Assembly (NCBI GenBank): GCA_002633025.1
Contig: NMRB01000129.1
Span: 545,427 to 609,426, forward strand
DNA: 64,000 bases
Origin: Notospermus geniculatus
Lineage: Eukaryota > Nemertea > Pilidiophora > Heteronemertea > Lineidae
Direction: 5' to 3'
Shown: positions 18,620 to 28,166 of the stretch, piece by piece
Position numbering within the stretch: position 1 is the first letter of the stretch
Layout of the letters: every line of letters begins with the position of its first letter
Notes under the pieces: model-generated
Databases searched by the model: none
What the model saw: only the letters and a program-made list of their open reading frames with translations
Told to the model about the DNA's origin: nothing
Translations under genes and position numbers: made by a program

Positions 18620-21600
18620 TAGAGGCAGTCGTGAACAATCGTTTTCACCAGAACTCTGATTCTAGGTATCCAATACACTTGTCGTAATTCGGAAATCGTA
18701 TGTTCCGTTCCGGCATGGCATAATCGCTCATGCGTTTCTTGGGCAAGAAGTTTGGTGATATGATGCTCTTTAGGCAGAATAATCTGATGTAAGGACTCAT
18801 ATGGCAGCTGTGCATTGCCTATTCGTCCGCCTACTCTGAGTACATCCTCTAAGACAGGGCTCAAATCAATGATCGAACTCTGCTTAGATAATGCTTCATT
18901 CTGAGACAAACATGAGATTTCTGACCTGAATGCTTGATGTTGTACAACTTTGACCCAGTAGAGCATACATGTAGCTTCATTCAATTCTGAAGTGCTCAAT
19001 TTTCCGGTTCGTTTTTCCCCAGGATTTTTCGCATTGCAACAAAACCGCTGACACCATGCTGTCACACGCCTCAAGCGAAACAAGTCAGAAAACTCAGTTG
19101 GATCTATGATACTTTCATCAGGGAATGTCGTAACACTGGATACGACATTTGAATGCCTTATTTCACAGTCGTCATTCAATTCTGCTAACACTTCCTGTGT
19201 TGGATATTCATTGGTCCACAGAAACCTCGGACCTCTAAACCACGTTTCTCCGGGGAGGTCATTCAATTCATTCAGCATTATACCTCTCGAAGAAATGTCT
19301 GCTGGATTCAAGTTGCCTGGGACAAAAAGCCACTGAGTTGGTTCGGTTTTAGATCTAATTTCAGCAACCCTATTTGCAACAAAGGTCTTGTACCGTTTTG
19401 ACTCACTTCGGATATATTGCAACACGATGAACGAATCTGACCAAAAACAAGATTCTGATATTTCTAAATCTAGTTCTGATCTCAAGGTCTCACAAAGCCG
19501 TACAGCCAATACCGCTGCCTGGAGTTCCAATCGCGGCAAAGTTAGACAGTGCTTTTGAACAGGAGCAACCCTTGTCTTAGAGGCCACCAGTGAGACATGA
19601 ACGTCTCCAGATTCAGTAAACATCTGCAGATAGCTGACCGCTCCGTAGGCCTTCTCTGAACTATCTGCAAAGTTATGCAACACGTATTTGCTTGGTCTGA
19701 ATCCGGATGGCCAATAACACCTAGGGATACTCACACTAGCCAAGTTCTCTAATTCATTTTTCCAAATTAGCCAGTCTCCTAAATCTTCTATATCAATCAC
19801 TTCGTCCCAACTCAGTCCTTTTTCCCACAGGTCTTGTAGAATCAATTTTGCTCGAAGAACATAGGGGGCGACGAGTCCAAGGGGGTCAAAGATTGAGCTG
19901 ACCGTACTGAGGATGGAGCGTTTCGTACAGACTTCCGGTATCTTAAGATCAGAATTGAACACAAATTGATCAGACTTCAGGTCACAACTCAGGCCCAATG
20001 CCCTATGGATATGATGAGATTTGTCATCAAACTTCAGATCTATTGTTGTTTTGATGCCAAGGTTCGGGTCAAGGTCGTTTATGGTATCCAAAACTTCTTG
20101 GTTATTTGAGGCCCAACCAGTAAGTTTGAAACCTCCATAACCTGTCAGGTCGATCAGCTCCAATGCAAGATCAATGGCCTCATTGACACTGTCTCGAGCC
20201 CGGTACATATCGTCAACATAGAAATTGCGTTTCACAGTATTCAGGGCTTCATCACTAAACTGCCCATCAACATTGTCATCTGCGCAGCGTCGCAAACAAT
20301 AGTTGGCGCAACATGGCGAGGACTTAGCCCCGAAAATGTGAACAAGCATTTGATATTCATCAGGCGGTTCCTTTGAGGTCATATCTCGTTTCCACAGAAA
20401 TCTTAAGGAGTCCCGGTCTGACGGGGTGACAAAAACCTGATGGAACATGGCTTCCACATCTGCAGAAATGGCAACTGTGCCACAACGGAAGCGTACCAAA
20501 ACACCCAACAGGCTATTTATCAAGTCTGGTCCTGTAACCAGGTGATCATTCAGACTCGCGCCATTGTGAACTGCAGCCGCATCGAACACAACCCTTAATT
20601 TGTCTGGTTTTCTAGGATTGACAACACCAAAGTGGGGAAGATAGTATGTGCGGTCAGAAGTTTTCTGGGCTTCCTCTGGAGACAGCTTTTGGGCATAACC
20701 TTTGTCTATGTAACCATTGACAACACTTTCATATTTCTCACGTTGTTTCGAATCTTTACTCAACTTGCGTTTGATCTGATTGAATCTACGTTCTGCTAAA
20801 CACCGATTGTTCTCCAGAGAAATCTCAGGTTTCGACCACAACATACTAACCTCATAGTGTCCATTGTCCAGGTGCTGGACCGAGGAGTCCAGCAACTCCT
20901 GCGCTTTGGTGTCCTCAATGGAGTACGGTTTCTCATTGGCATTAGTCACACCGTAACTTTCCGTTTTCCAAAAATTCTCTACTTTTTCTGATAGATCATT
21001 TTCAGTGGTCAAGTTCACGTTCGCACACGCCTGCACTTCACAATGACTCTGGGTTTTATTTTCCATCAAGGGACCCATGAGGGTCCATCCTAGTGGTGTA
21101 TGAATTGCCATCGGCAAATCGTCAGGACCTTCGCGCACTTCAAGTTGTACAAAGGCCTTCTTGGTATTCACACCTAGTAAAATCATAATCTGGCTCGGGT
21201 CAACATCGGGTATGTTTAAGTCATGAGTATGGGGCCAGTTCAGGGTGCCATCGTCAGCGCGTGGCACAGCATGACGTGGCAAATTGAAAGCTGAACTGTA
21301 TGTCCAGGCATCATGAACCTTAATTGGCGACATATTTGGGTTACCAGGGTCACTCAACCAAAATGTAACGCGCTTCGATTTCTGAACTGGTTCATTTTCC
21401 TTTATATTGCCTATAGACAACGATGCAGAGGGCCCATTCAAGCCAACATCACGGGCAAATGACTCCTGGATAAGAGTAGTTTGACTACCCGAATCAAGGA
21501 GAGCAAATGTATCTACGACACGCCCATTTGGAGAATGCATTCGAACTGGCAGTACTTGCAAGTAAACTGACGATACCAAATGGCGCGTTGCCGCAGATAC

Positions 21601-21813
21601 AGTACTAGTAGTGGGGGTAAGGTCCTTTTCAACCGCAGTGAAGGCTTCGTGAAGCAGGGGAGAATGTGGCCCGCCACAGCTGTCTACAGTACATCTTCTC
21701 TTAGAAAGACATTCAGATGCTCGATGAGCCTTCCTGTGGCACAAATAACAGCGCCCCTCAGCTCTAAACCACTGAATTCTAGCCTTTGGGGGTTTTCTTA
21801 GCAAATGAATCAC
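18580..21813 (-). CDS. pol: BEL/Pao gag C-terminus and pol polyprotein: zinc knuckle, protease, RT, RNase H, integrase zinc domain
   Basis: The open frame of 1077 codons starts with a CCHC-type knuckle (CYLCHRKAHRASEC, 22-35). The aspartic protease follows with LLDSGS (107-111). The RT has VVFDAAA near 408-414, ISADVEAMFHQV (449-460) and the catalytic YVDD at 532-535. RNase H-like segments contain NFADSSEKAYGAV and FWSDSF. The C-terminus has an HHCC zinc domain (HERLCHAGTEH...CLYCRRR). Architecture and order are those of BEL/Pao elements. The intact length over 3.2 kb shows it decayed little since insertion, but the frame ends before the integrase catalytic core because of a frameshift. Confidence 0.93.
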   Translation of the reverse strand: MIHLLRKPPKARIQWFRAEGRCYLCHRKAHRASECLSKRRCTVDSCGGPHSPLLHEAFTAVEKDLTPTTSTVSAATRHLVSSVYLQVLPVRMHSPNGRVVDTFALLDSGSQTTLIQESFARDVGLNGPSASLSIGNIKENEPVQKSKRVTFWLSDPGNPNMSPIKVHDAWTYSSAFNLPRHAVPRADDGTLNWPHTHDLNIPDVDPSQIMILLGVNTKKAFVQLEVREGPDDLPMAIHTPLGWTLMGPLMENKTQSHCEVQACANVNLTTENDLSEKVENFWKTESYGVTNANEKPYSIEDTKAQELLDSSVQHLDNGHYEVSMLWSKPEISLENNRCLAERRFNQIKRKLSKDSKQREKYESVVNGYIDKGYAQKLSPEEAQKTSDRTYYLPHFGVVNPRKPDKLRVVFDAAAVHNGASLNDHLVTGPDLINSLLGVLVRFRCGTVAISADVEAMFHQVFVTPSDRDSLRFLWKRDMTSKEPPDEYQMLVHIFGAKSSPCCANYCLRRCADDNVDGQFSDEALNTVKRNFYVDDMYRARDSVNEAIDLALELIDLTGYGGFKLTGWASNNQEVLDTINDLDPNLGIKTTIDLKFDDKSHHIHRALGLSCDLKSDQFVFNSDLKIPEVCTKRSILSTVSSIFDPLGLVAPYVLRAKLILQDLWEKGLSWDEVIDIEDLGDWLIWKNELENLASVSIPRCYWPSGFRPSKYVLHNFADSSEKAYGAVSYLQMFTESGDVHVSLVASKTRVAPVQKHCLTLPRLELQAAVLAVRLCETLRSELDLEISESCFWSDSFIVLQYIRSESKRYKTFVANRVAEIRSKTEPTQWLFVPGNLNPADISSRGIMLNELNDLPGETWFRGPRFLWTNEYPTQEVLAELNDDCEIRHSNVVSSVTTFPDESIIDPTEFSDLFRLRRVTAWCQRFCCNAKNPGEKRTGKLSTSELNEATCMLYWVKVVQHQAFRSEISCLSQNEALSKQSSIIDLSPVLEDVLRVGGRIGNAQLPYESLHQIILPKEHHITKLLAQETHERLCHAGTEHTISELRQVYWIPRIRVLVKTIVHDCLYCRRRRVEPRPPS

Positions 21814-23461
21814 ACTCAGAAAGCCAATGTGAACCAGCGCAGCACTGACATCGCTTCACTAACGCGCCTTTTCTGTCATTTTTGGTATCATTCATACTAT
21901 TGCTCTTTTTGTCAGTATTCGTAGGCCTACTCGTAGGAGTCAAATATGTGGACTGGGTCTCAGCTTTTCCTACACCTTTCGATTTCTGTTTAGTGGCAGT
22001 TTTAGAATCACGCGAAGTACCAGATCCGGTCGACCCAGTAAAGGCACCCCCATATCTGAGGGCTTCCTCTTTCTTGAGCAACCATGCATGAAATAACTCA
22101 ACCGTTGGATCACCTGCGCCATATTTCACAATATGATTTCCCCAAGACTCCCGCATGAAGCCGGGTAGTTTCGACGTCAGGTCAGTCAACAAGCCCTTGG
22201 CATTTAAATCAGAGGTGTAACCCATAGTTTGGATCACCTGGACTAGCTGGTTGACCTGTGTACAGAAACCAGCCAGCTCACTAGTTTTTGTCATTTTTGG
22301 CCACTCTCTTACTTTCTGCATGTACGATGATAACCGTAGAGTTTCCATACCGTTTTTTCAACTCTTGGATAGCCAAATCATATCTTTCACCCTTCAACAA
22401 TAAACCAAGCACCCCTTGCCCAAGAAGGTCTTCAAGTACCCTATTTTCTGGGTCTCAGTCAAAATCGGGTTATCATCTATCAGATTTCGGAACGTCAAGA
22501 ACCATTCTGGCCATTCTAAAGGATCACCGTGAAAGGTGTTAATTTCTAATTTTGGGAGACCATAATTGGGCAAAGAAGCGTACGTTACAACAGGAGCCTG
22601 TGGCACTAAAGGTACAGGAAATGGGTCAGGTGGTCCAACGGCCGGCTGTGGCGCCAATGATTGGGGTTCCGGATCTTGAAAATCAACTGGGGTCTGTGGA
22701 GCGAGCGTGGTCATCCGTGGGTTCCGAGAATCCAAAACTCGGGACGGCAAAACGGGATCTCTCAACTCTGTTTGAGACGATTTTACCCAAGCAGACGTTC
22801 GTCTTCGTGAATCCTTAGAACCCACGACCGACCCACGCACACTACCACATTCTGACAAAGCCAATTTTTGCGTTTCTAGTTCAGTTTCGAGTCTTAAAAT
22901 TTCACGTTTATGTTGAATGTCCTGTATTATCTGTTGTTCTCTGGCCTCGGCCTGTTCAAGTTCAGAGCGAGCGTGGTCGTCCGTGGGTTCCGAGAATCCA
23001 AAGCTCGGGACGGCAAAACGGGATCTCTCAACTCTGTTTGAGACGATTTTAGCCAAGCAGACGTTCGTCTTAGTGAATCCTTAGAACCCACGACTGAACC
23101 ACGCACACTACCACATTCTGACAAAGCCAATTTTTGTGTTTCTAGTTCAGTTTCGAGTCTTAAAATTTCACGTTTATGTTGAATGTCCTGTATTATCTGT
23201 TGTTCTCTGGCCTCGGCCTGTTCAAGTTCTCGTAATCTAATCGCTTGCTGTAGCTGTAATTCAGTTCGATCAATTTCACGTTTTACTTGTCTCGCTTCTT
23301 CCTCATCTAAATGGGAGCCCAGAAGCCAAGACTGGTCATCGGTGAAGATCCGATACACGGGACACATCATGGTCTGCCAGGGCCTGCGTTTGAGCTTGCG
23401 CCTCCCTGGCCTTCAGAGACGGTTTCAAAGGTCTGCCGTAACGAGAGTACCCAGAGGCCAT
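21779..23461 (-). pseudogene. gag: BEL gag, broken by a tandem duplication and frameshifts
   Basis: The likely start is MASGYSRYGR at 23461. A coiled-coil, Glu/Gln-rich segment (ELEQAEAREQQIIQDIQ) follows, then a Pro-rich linker and a capsid-like LPKLEINTFHGDPLEWPEWF motif typical of BEL gag. Downstream is a Lys/Thr-rich region ending in a CCAGSHWLSEC knuckle. A 266-bp tandem duplication (22699-22964 and 22965-23230) repeats the coiled-coil region and shifts the frame. Another frame change near 22390 separates the capsid-like core from its C-terminal part. Confidence 0.85.
22699..23230. repeat. 266-bp tandem duplication within gag
   Basis: GCGAGCGTGGTCATCCGTGG at 22701 recurs at 22967 with few changes. 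The match continues for the full 266 bp. 266 is not a multiple of three. Confidence 0.88.
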
Positions 23462-23587
23462 GATAACAATGGTCAATAGGCCTAAACCAATTGCCAAACG
23501 GAAGAGGTACTCACCGACCCTGCCTTGGCCCGCCTTCAGTATTCTTGTGCGTGTTCTTGTCATATATCCCGTACGATTTGTTGACTA

Positions 23588-23919
23588 TGTGCGCATTTGT
23601 CGCACGCACGATCGAAAGATGGAGTCAAACTTTAACTTCAGTAGTACGATATAAATCTTTATTACAAAGATTACAAGATTCCAGTAGGATGTGTGTGTGT
23701 GTGTGGTCAACTGCAAAATATAAAATTAAGTTTAAAAAAATGGCCATAAAAAGGTAGGATGTGAAACTATGTACAACCCGGGAAAGATCAGTTATTCACA
23801 ATCGAAAGAACATGAATTTTACTTACCAAATGTGCACCTTCTCAGTGTACTACACGCACAGAGGGCCAAGGCAGAATGGGTGAGAAAGGCCACTAGAAGC
23901 CCGCTTAAATACTTAACTA
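23588..23919 (-). repeat. 5' LTR of the BEL/Pao element
   Basis: Direct repeat partner of 15620-15955. The 5' leader (23470-23587) between LTR and gag lacks an obvious tRNA-complementary primer site in the sequence I could check. Confidence 0.85.
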
Positions 23920-24308
23920 TAGTCCGACTCAACCTAGAGGTAACATGAAAGGAATTTGAGTTATGCGAGTTATGGGAAATGTGACATGAACTGTGGTTTC
24001 TTAATAGAACTGACACAGTCTCAGAGCAGTCAGCTTGTAGGCCTAGTTGCTGCCCTATCTATTACCTAGGTCACTCCAGCGGTCATGATTCTTATACTTC
24101 CTGCATAAAAGGTTCCTTTCCTCCCCTGAATTCAGGTATAACATTAAAATTCCACGAACGAGAGGAAAACCTTTCATGCAGTATCTACAAAACAATGATT
24201 TTTGTAGATACTGCAGTCTCTCTTGACAACGTCACAAACCAGAGGAAAACCTTCAAGGCCTTTTTTCTCAAAACGACAATTTTGCAGATACTGCAGTCTC
24301 TCATGATA
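23920..24308. other. Anonymous spacer with a diverged direct repeat
   Basis: GAGGAAAACCTTTCATGC and GAGGAAAACCTTCAAGGC (24160, 24242), each followed by a GATACTGCAGTCTCTC block (24207-24224 and 24287-24302), form two copies of roughly 80 bp. No gene is seen. Confidence 0.45.
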
Positions 24309-24492
24309 GGGCAGCCTGGATACTGGAGACTGGAGAGTGGACAATGGAGAGCGTCATTGTTCTCCGCCACCTGGATTCACATACAGCACTGTGGACGAGC
24401 CTACCTTACCAACTGTTGGTAAGTTAGGCTCGTCCACAGTGCTGTATGTGAATCCAGGTGGCGGAGAACAATGACAGGGTTTTCGAATACCC
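24309..24492. mobile_element. Hairpin element with MULE-like right end
   Basis: A near-perfect palindrome (24354-24474, two 60-bp arms, one mismatch, loop of about 1 base) is followed by GGTTTTCGAATACCC. That is the same terminal motif as the MULE-type element at 3840-5196. On the left, GGAGACTGGAGAGTGGACAA resembles that element's GATGGACGATGGAC subterminal repeats. No matching target duplication was found, so the left boundary is approximate. Confidence 0.65.
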
Positions 24493-24925
24493 TCAATCAG
24501 GACGCAATGTTCCCTCTCAATTTGATATCTAGTTCCCATATGGCACAACTAGAAGCCCTCAGCCTGTTTCTGATGGAGTCCACATTATTCATTTCTTCAT
24601 GGCTCGTCCAACTTCTGGTCTGCCCAGCGCTGTCTGCAAAATGTGCCAGAAAGCCAAGGTTTTCCCATTGAAGCCCAATTAAAATCTCCACAAGGTGGCC
24701 TAGATTTTCCTCACGATTGGGAACGGTATTGTACGGACTATGCAATGCTGTTTCCATGTAGTTTGATGTGAAAAAGTCTAGGTCACACTGTAGGCAACCT
24801 ATTTCAATTTCAATTTATTTTTTTCAACAAGTACAAAAACATTTTTTACGAACATTCAGCATCAGGGCCAAAAAAGACCTATGATCAGCACAGCACTGCC
24901 TTCTGTTCTCCACTTCTGGAGTTAT
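24493..24925. other. No gene recognised
   Basis: ORFs of 66-86 codons occur on both strands over 24471-24757 but show no known motif or splice support. Confidence 0.35.
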
Positions 24926-24928
24926 ACC

Positions 24929-25200
24929 TGTTAAGCCTAGGTCACATATCCACTCCGGGGCACGTACGGCGAGTAAAAACAGACATTTGGACCAAATTCT
25001 ACGGTGCCCAGTTTGATCCAGTCTAATTTCCACTTATCCATTCAGGCGATTTCGGCATAATTCATCTTAGATCCGTGTTTCAGTATCTAAAATCCACTGC
25101 AAGCCGCTGGGTGGGGAAACTCGTACGGCTCCCGGTGGATTTGTGACCTAGGCTTCACATTATCCACTCCGGGGCCCTTACGGCGAGTAAGGATAAAGCT
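24929..25200. repeat. Fold-back and direct repeats of a TCCACTCCGGGGC motif
   Basis: AAGCCTAGGTCACATATCCA (24933) is mirrored near 25130-25155, and a direct copy follows at 25150-25195 (CATTATCCACTCCGGGGC). The arrangement suggests overlapping MITE copies. Confidence 0.55.
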
Positions 25201-26690
25201 GCTTTTCCACGAGACGTTTGCGTGCGCGGAACAGGAGGCGGGCGCGGGTGGAAAAAATCGATCCAACTTATTTCCCATTTTCACGCCTTATGTGTGATTT
25301 TTGGTATCGTGCAATATTTAAGACCGAATTTTAACCACAAATGCACTGAAGTGACTTGAGATGACTTATAAAATGTATAAAATGTTACACATGCACAAAA
25401 ATGTCCTTAGAAAGTTTTTTTCGAGGGATGTGTTGTATCTATTGAGAGGAAAATCCACAGCACTACTTGGCGCACTGTATAAACTTGGAGTGAAGCGGGA
25501 TGCGCCGTGGTGTAACGCACTTGCCTGCATTTTGGTTCCCGAAGCCACCGCTATGGCTTAGCCGTCTCCAGAGATTAGTGTAGCGACCATCAACCTCGGC
25601 CGAGCGTAACTAATCTCTGGGTACGAGATTGGGTTTCCGCGCAGTACCGGTGGCAAAATGGATAACTCAGTACGTTAAAACAGAAGGGCACATACGCCAA
25701 ATATATATACCTTCCGAAAGAAAAACATACATGACTTCTGTAATTAGAAAATTTAGGAAAAAATACCGAAGTCTGTAAACTGGGGAAGTCAGTTTATACG
25801 CATTGTTGCTGATTTTTGGTTTTTTGCGGATGGTTCACGGAAACAGTAATGTTCCCAACTAAGATAAAAGAACACAATCGCTTCAAAAATTCACGGGTAG
25901 TTAGGGGATATCCTTAGCTTTCATACAGACCGATATTATTCATTTTCGACCAGCTATTTAGAAAAATATAGCGAACGCGCCAATTCAGAAAGTGAATTTG
26001 ACGTCACACGTAACGGCGCTGTCGGGGAAATAATCGGTTCACCATTTCAAAAGTAGGCCTACTATCATTTTGTGCGTCGCTTGTTGCGCGGTAAATTTTG
26101 GATATCGAATCGATTGCCGCAGGACTAAAATATTCATTTTCCAACAAAAAATACATTTCAAATATCTGGTGATTCTCTCGAGCGGAAAAGTAAATTTCAT
26201 TTTCATGCAGTTTCGGCAGTCGAGACATAACTGTCACTGAACCTATTCTTGCACTGAATCACCTCTCGTCCATTTCTTACTCCGTGACGAGTTTCTGAGG
26301 CACTTCGTTCAGCTTCAGGCACCACCGTTATCAGTTTCGTTTGATTTTTGTTTTTAACTAGCTGAACGCCAGGCATGTTTTTTAAGTTCCTCCAGTGCCG
26401 GACCACCGACAGCACAGTGTAGCAACAGTCTCTCCACATTTTTATCATCCGCAGCGTCTTCATCATCAGAAGCATACTCGGTCATGATCAAGTCCATATT
26501 AGATTCTTCAAGGCATGAAATCTCAAACAAAGGATGCAAAATCAACAAAATCAAATCACAGCTGTAGTTACGCACAGTGCATTTCGCGATTGCATCGTGA
26601 CGAACGTGCCAAATTCCATCCTCGGACGCAAAGTTAACGATTTGCCCGGTTCGGCGGGAACTCCTGGCTGGCTGAAGTTAAGGGTCCTGA
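25201..26690. other. Mostly anonymous sequence
   Basis: A tRNA-like block (GCGCCGTGGTGTAACGC near 25502) might be a SINE remnant but lacks a good B box. Minus-strand frames between 26004 and 26575 (73-90 codons, one with an acidic YASDDEDAADD stretch) could be a decayed gene. I cannot name it. Confidence 0.3.
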
Positions 26691-26765
26691 TGTTCACCCA
26701 GGATCATCCTGGGTAAAGAAAAGGATTACCCAGGATGATCCTGCGTAAACATAAGGTATACCCAG

Positions 26766-26920
26766 GGGCCGGTTGCACAAAACTCACGGTAGCGCTAACT
26801 TGGCGTTAGCGCTAACTTTATGTTAGATGACGTAAAAATCCCTTGTCTTTTTACGTCATTTAACATAAAGTTAGCGCTAACACCAAGTTAGCGCTAACAT
26901 GAGTTTTATGCAACCCAGCC
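26766..26920. repeat. Hairpin MITE (GGGGCCGGTTGCAC end)
   Basis: TAGCGCTAACTTGGCGTTAG and AACATAAAGTTAGCGCTAAC pair across a short loop at about 26845. Ends are GGGCCGGTTGCACAAAACTC and, inverted, GAGTTTTATGCAACCC. Just upstream, 26695-26765 holds several ACCCAGGATGATCCTGGGT palindromic units. Confidence 0.8.
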
Positions 26921-27283
26921 AAGGACGACATTAACCCATTCAGCGACAGTTAGGTTCCACAACTTGCCATGCAGTTCTCTAAATTTGCCCCTTATTTTCG
27001 AACTTTTCAATGTGCCCAAAATGGGAGTAGAAGTATAGGGTGTAGTGACTTGCTGGTAATCGAAAGTCCTGAGTCACTTCTTTACAAAACAGTGTAAACT
27101 CCAGGCGCGGATCCAAGGGGGGGCGCACCCGGCGCACGCCCCCCCTTTCGGCCGACAAATCTTTAAAATTGACCGTGAAATTATGAAATTTGGAGCAAAT
27201 CATTGAAATTGACCGCAGATTTCAATGTATCTAGCACAAGGCGCCCCCTCTTTCCCGAAATCCTGGATCCGTCCCTGAACTCG

Positions 27284-28123
27284 TTATTGCTTTCTTCTAC
27301 AACAACGCATCAAACTGTTAAAAACCTGTTTAGTGTCATTTCGAAATTTACGTCCACCAGCAACAACATAAAGATAGAAATTAATTGAATAGTTGCTCAA
27401 CCAGAGTATCACTAAATACGCGTTATCTAGTAAGTGTTTCAGATTCCAATAGGTGGAGTTTACGTCATACATTCTGGCAACCTCCGGGATATCCATTACC
27501 AAGTAGTGAAGCCGGAGCGGAAGTGACGTCACCACGTAAGCAACGGAAATAACGATGCACATCCGGGTAAGGTGTGCCTCACTTCGTTGGCGAGAGTCAG
27601 TATTTTGTTTTCTGCCTTCCAGTTTCCGTCGTTGTTCATTTGCTTGTTTTATCGTCCTGACAATGACCACATTGCAAACAGAAATGATTGTAAACGGTAG
27701 AAATGTTGCAAAGATCATTGTAAATGAGCTTGTGAGGATTTCAAGAATTGGTTCACTCGGAATGGAAATAATCAGAGTGTCGTAACCTGAAAGAAACCTA
27801 CATGATGTATTTTGGTATTGTGTGTGATCGGGTTGGCTTCTAGTTTTTGGAGTTAACGCCCTAAGGGCCGATTTAATCGACGTTTGCTAAGCTAACCATT
27901 GGTTCCACCAAAAATAGATAGGCACGCGAAAAGTGTACAACTAGATTTTCACCCAAAAGCCCTGTTTGGATGGATAGTAAGCGCTATACAGAGCGTAGAA
28001 AACGGGGCTTTTTGCTGAAAAAGTTAGTTGTACTTTTTTCGCACGCCTATCTATTTTTGGTGGAACCAATGGTTAGCTTACCAAACGTCTATTCAATCGG
28101 TCCTGGAGTTTGTGTGTCATTGA

Positions 28124-28166
<43 letters not shown>

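Larger units (their letters stand above)
15620..23919 (-). mobile_element. BEL/Pao LTR retrotransposon, nearly full length
   Basis: Two LTRs of about 334 bp in direct orientation flank gag (about 23461-21779) and pol (21813-16338) on the minus strand. The order is zinc knuckle, protease, RT, RNase H, integrase, as in the BEL/Pao family. Total size is 8.3 kb including a 1.3-kb insertion in integrase. GTCC lies beside both outer ends (15616-15619 and 23922-23925). It may be part of the target duplication, but the right LTR edge is not exactly defined. The copy is defective because of frameshifts and insertions. Confidence 0.9.

Noticed and set aside
19106-19336. Plus-strand ORFs over the BEL element (19106-23757)
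   Set aside because: Antisense shadows of the gag/pol coding strand.
23920-24020. N-terminal half of the tyrosine recombinase on the far side of the BEL element
   Set aside because: The translation after joining the flanks shows no recombinase similarity.
25490-25660. tRNA or SINE at GCGCCGTGGTGTAACGC
   Set aside because: A-box-like only; no clear B box or tail.
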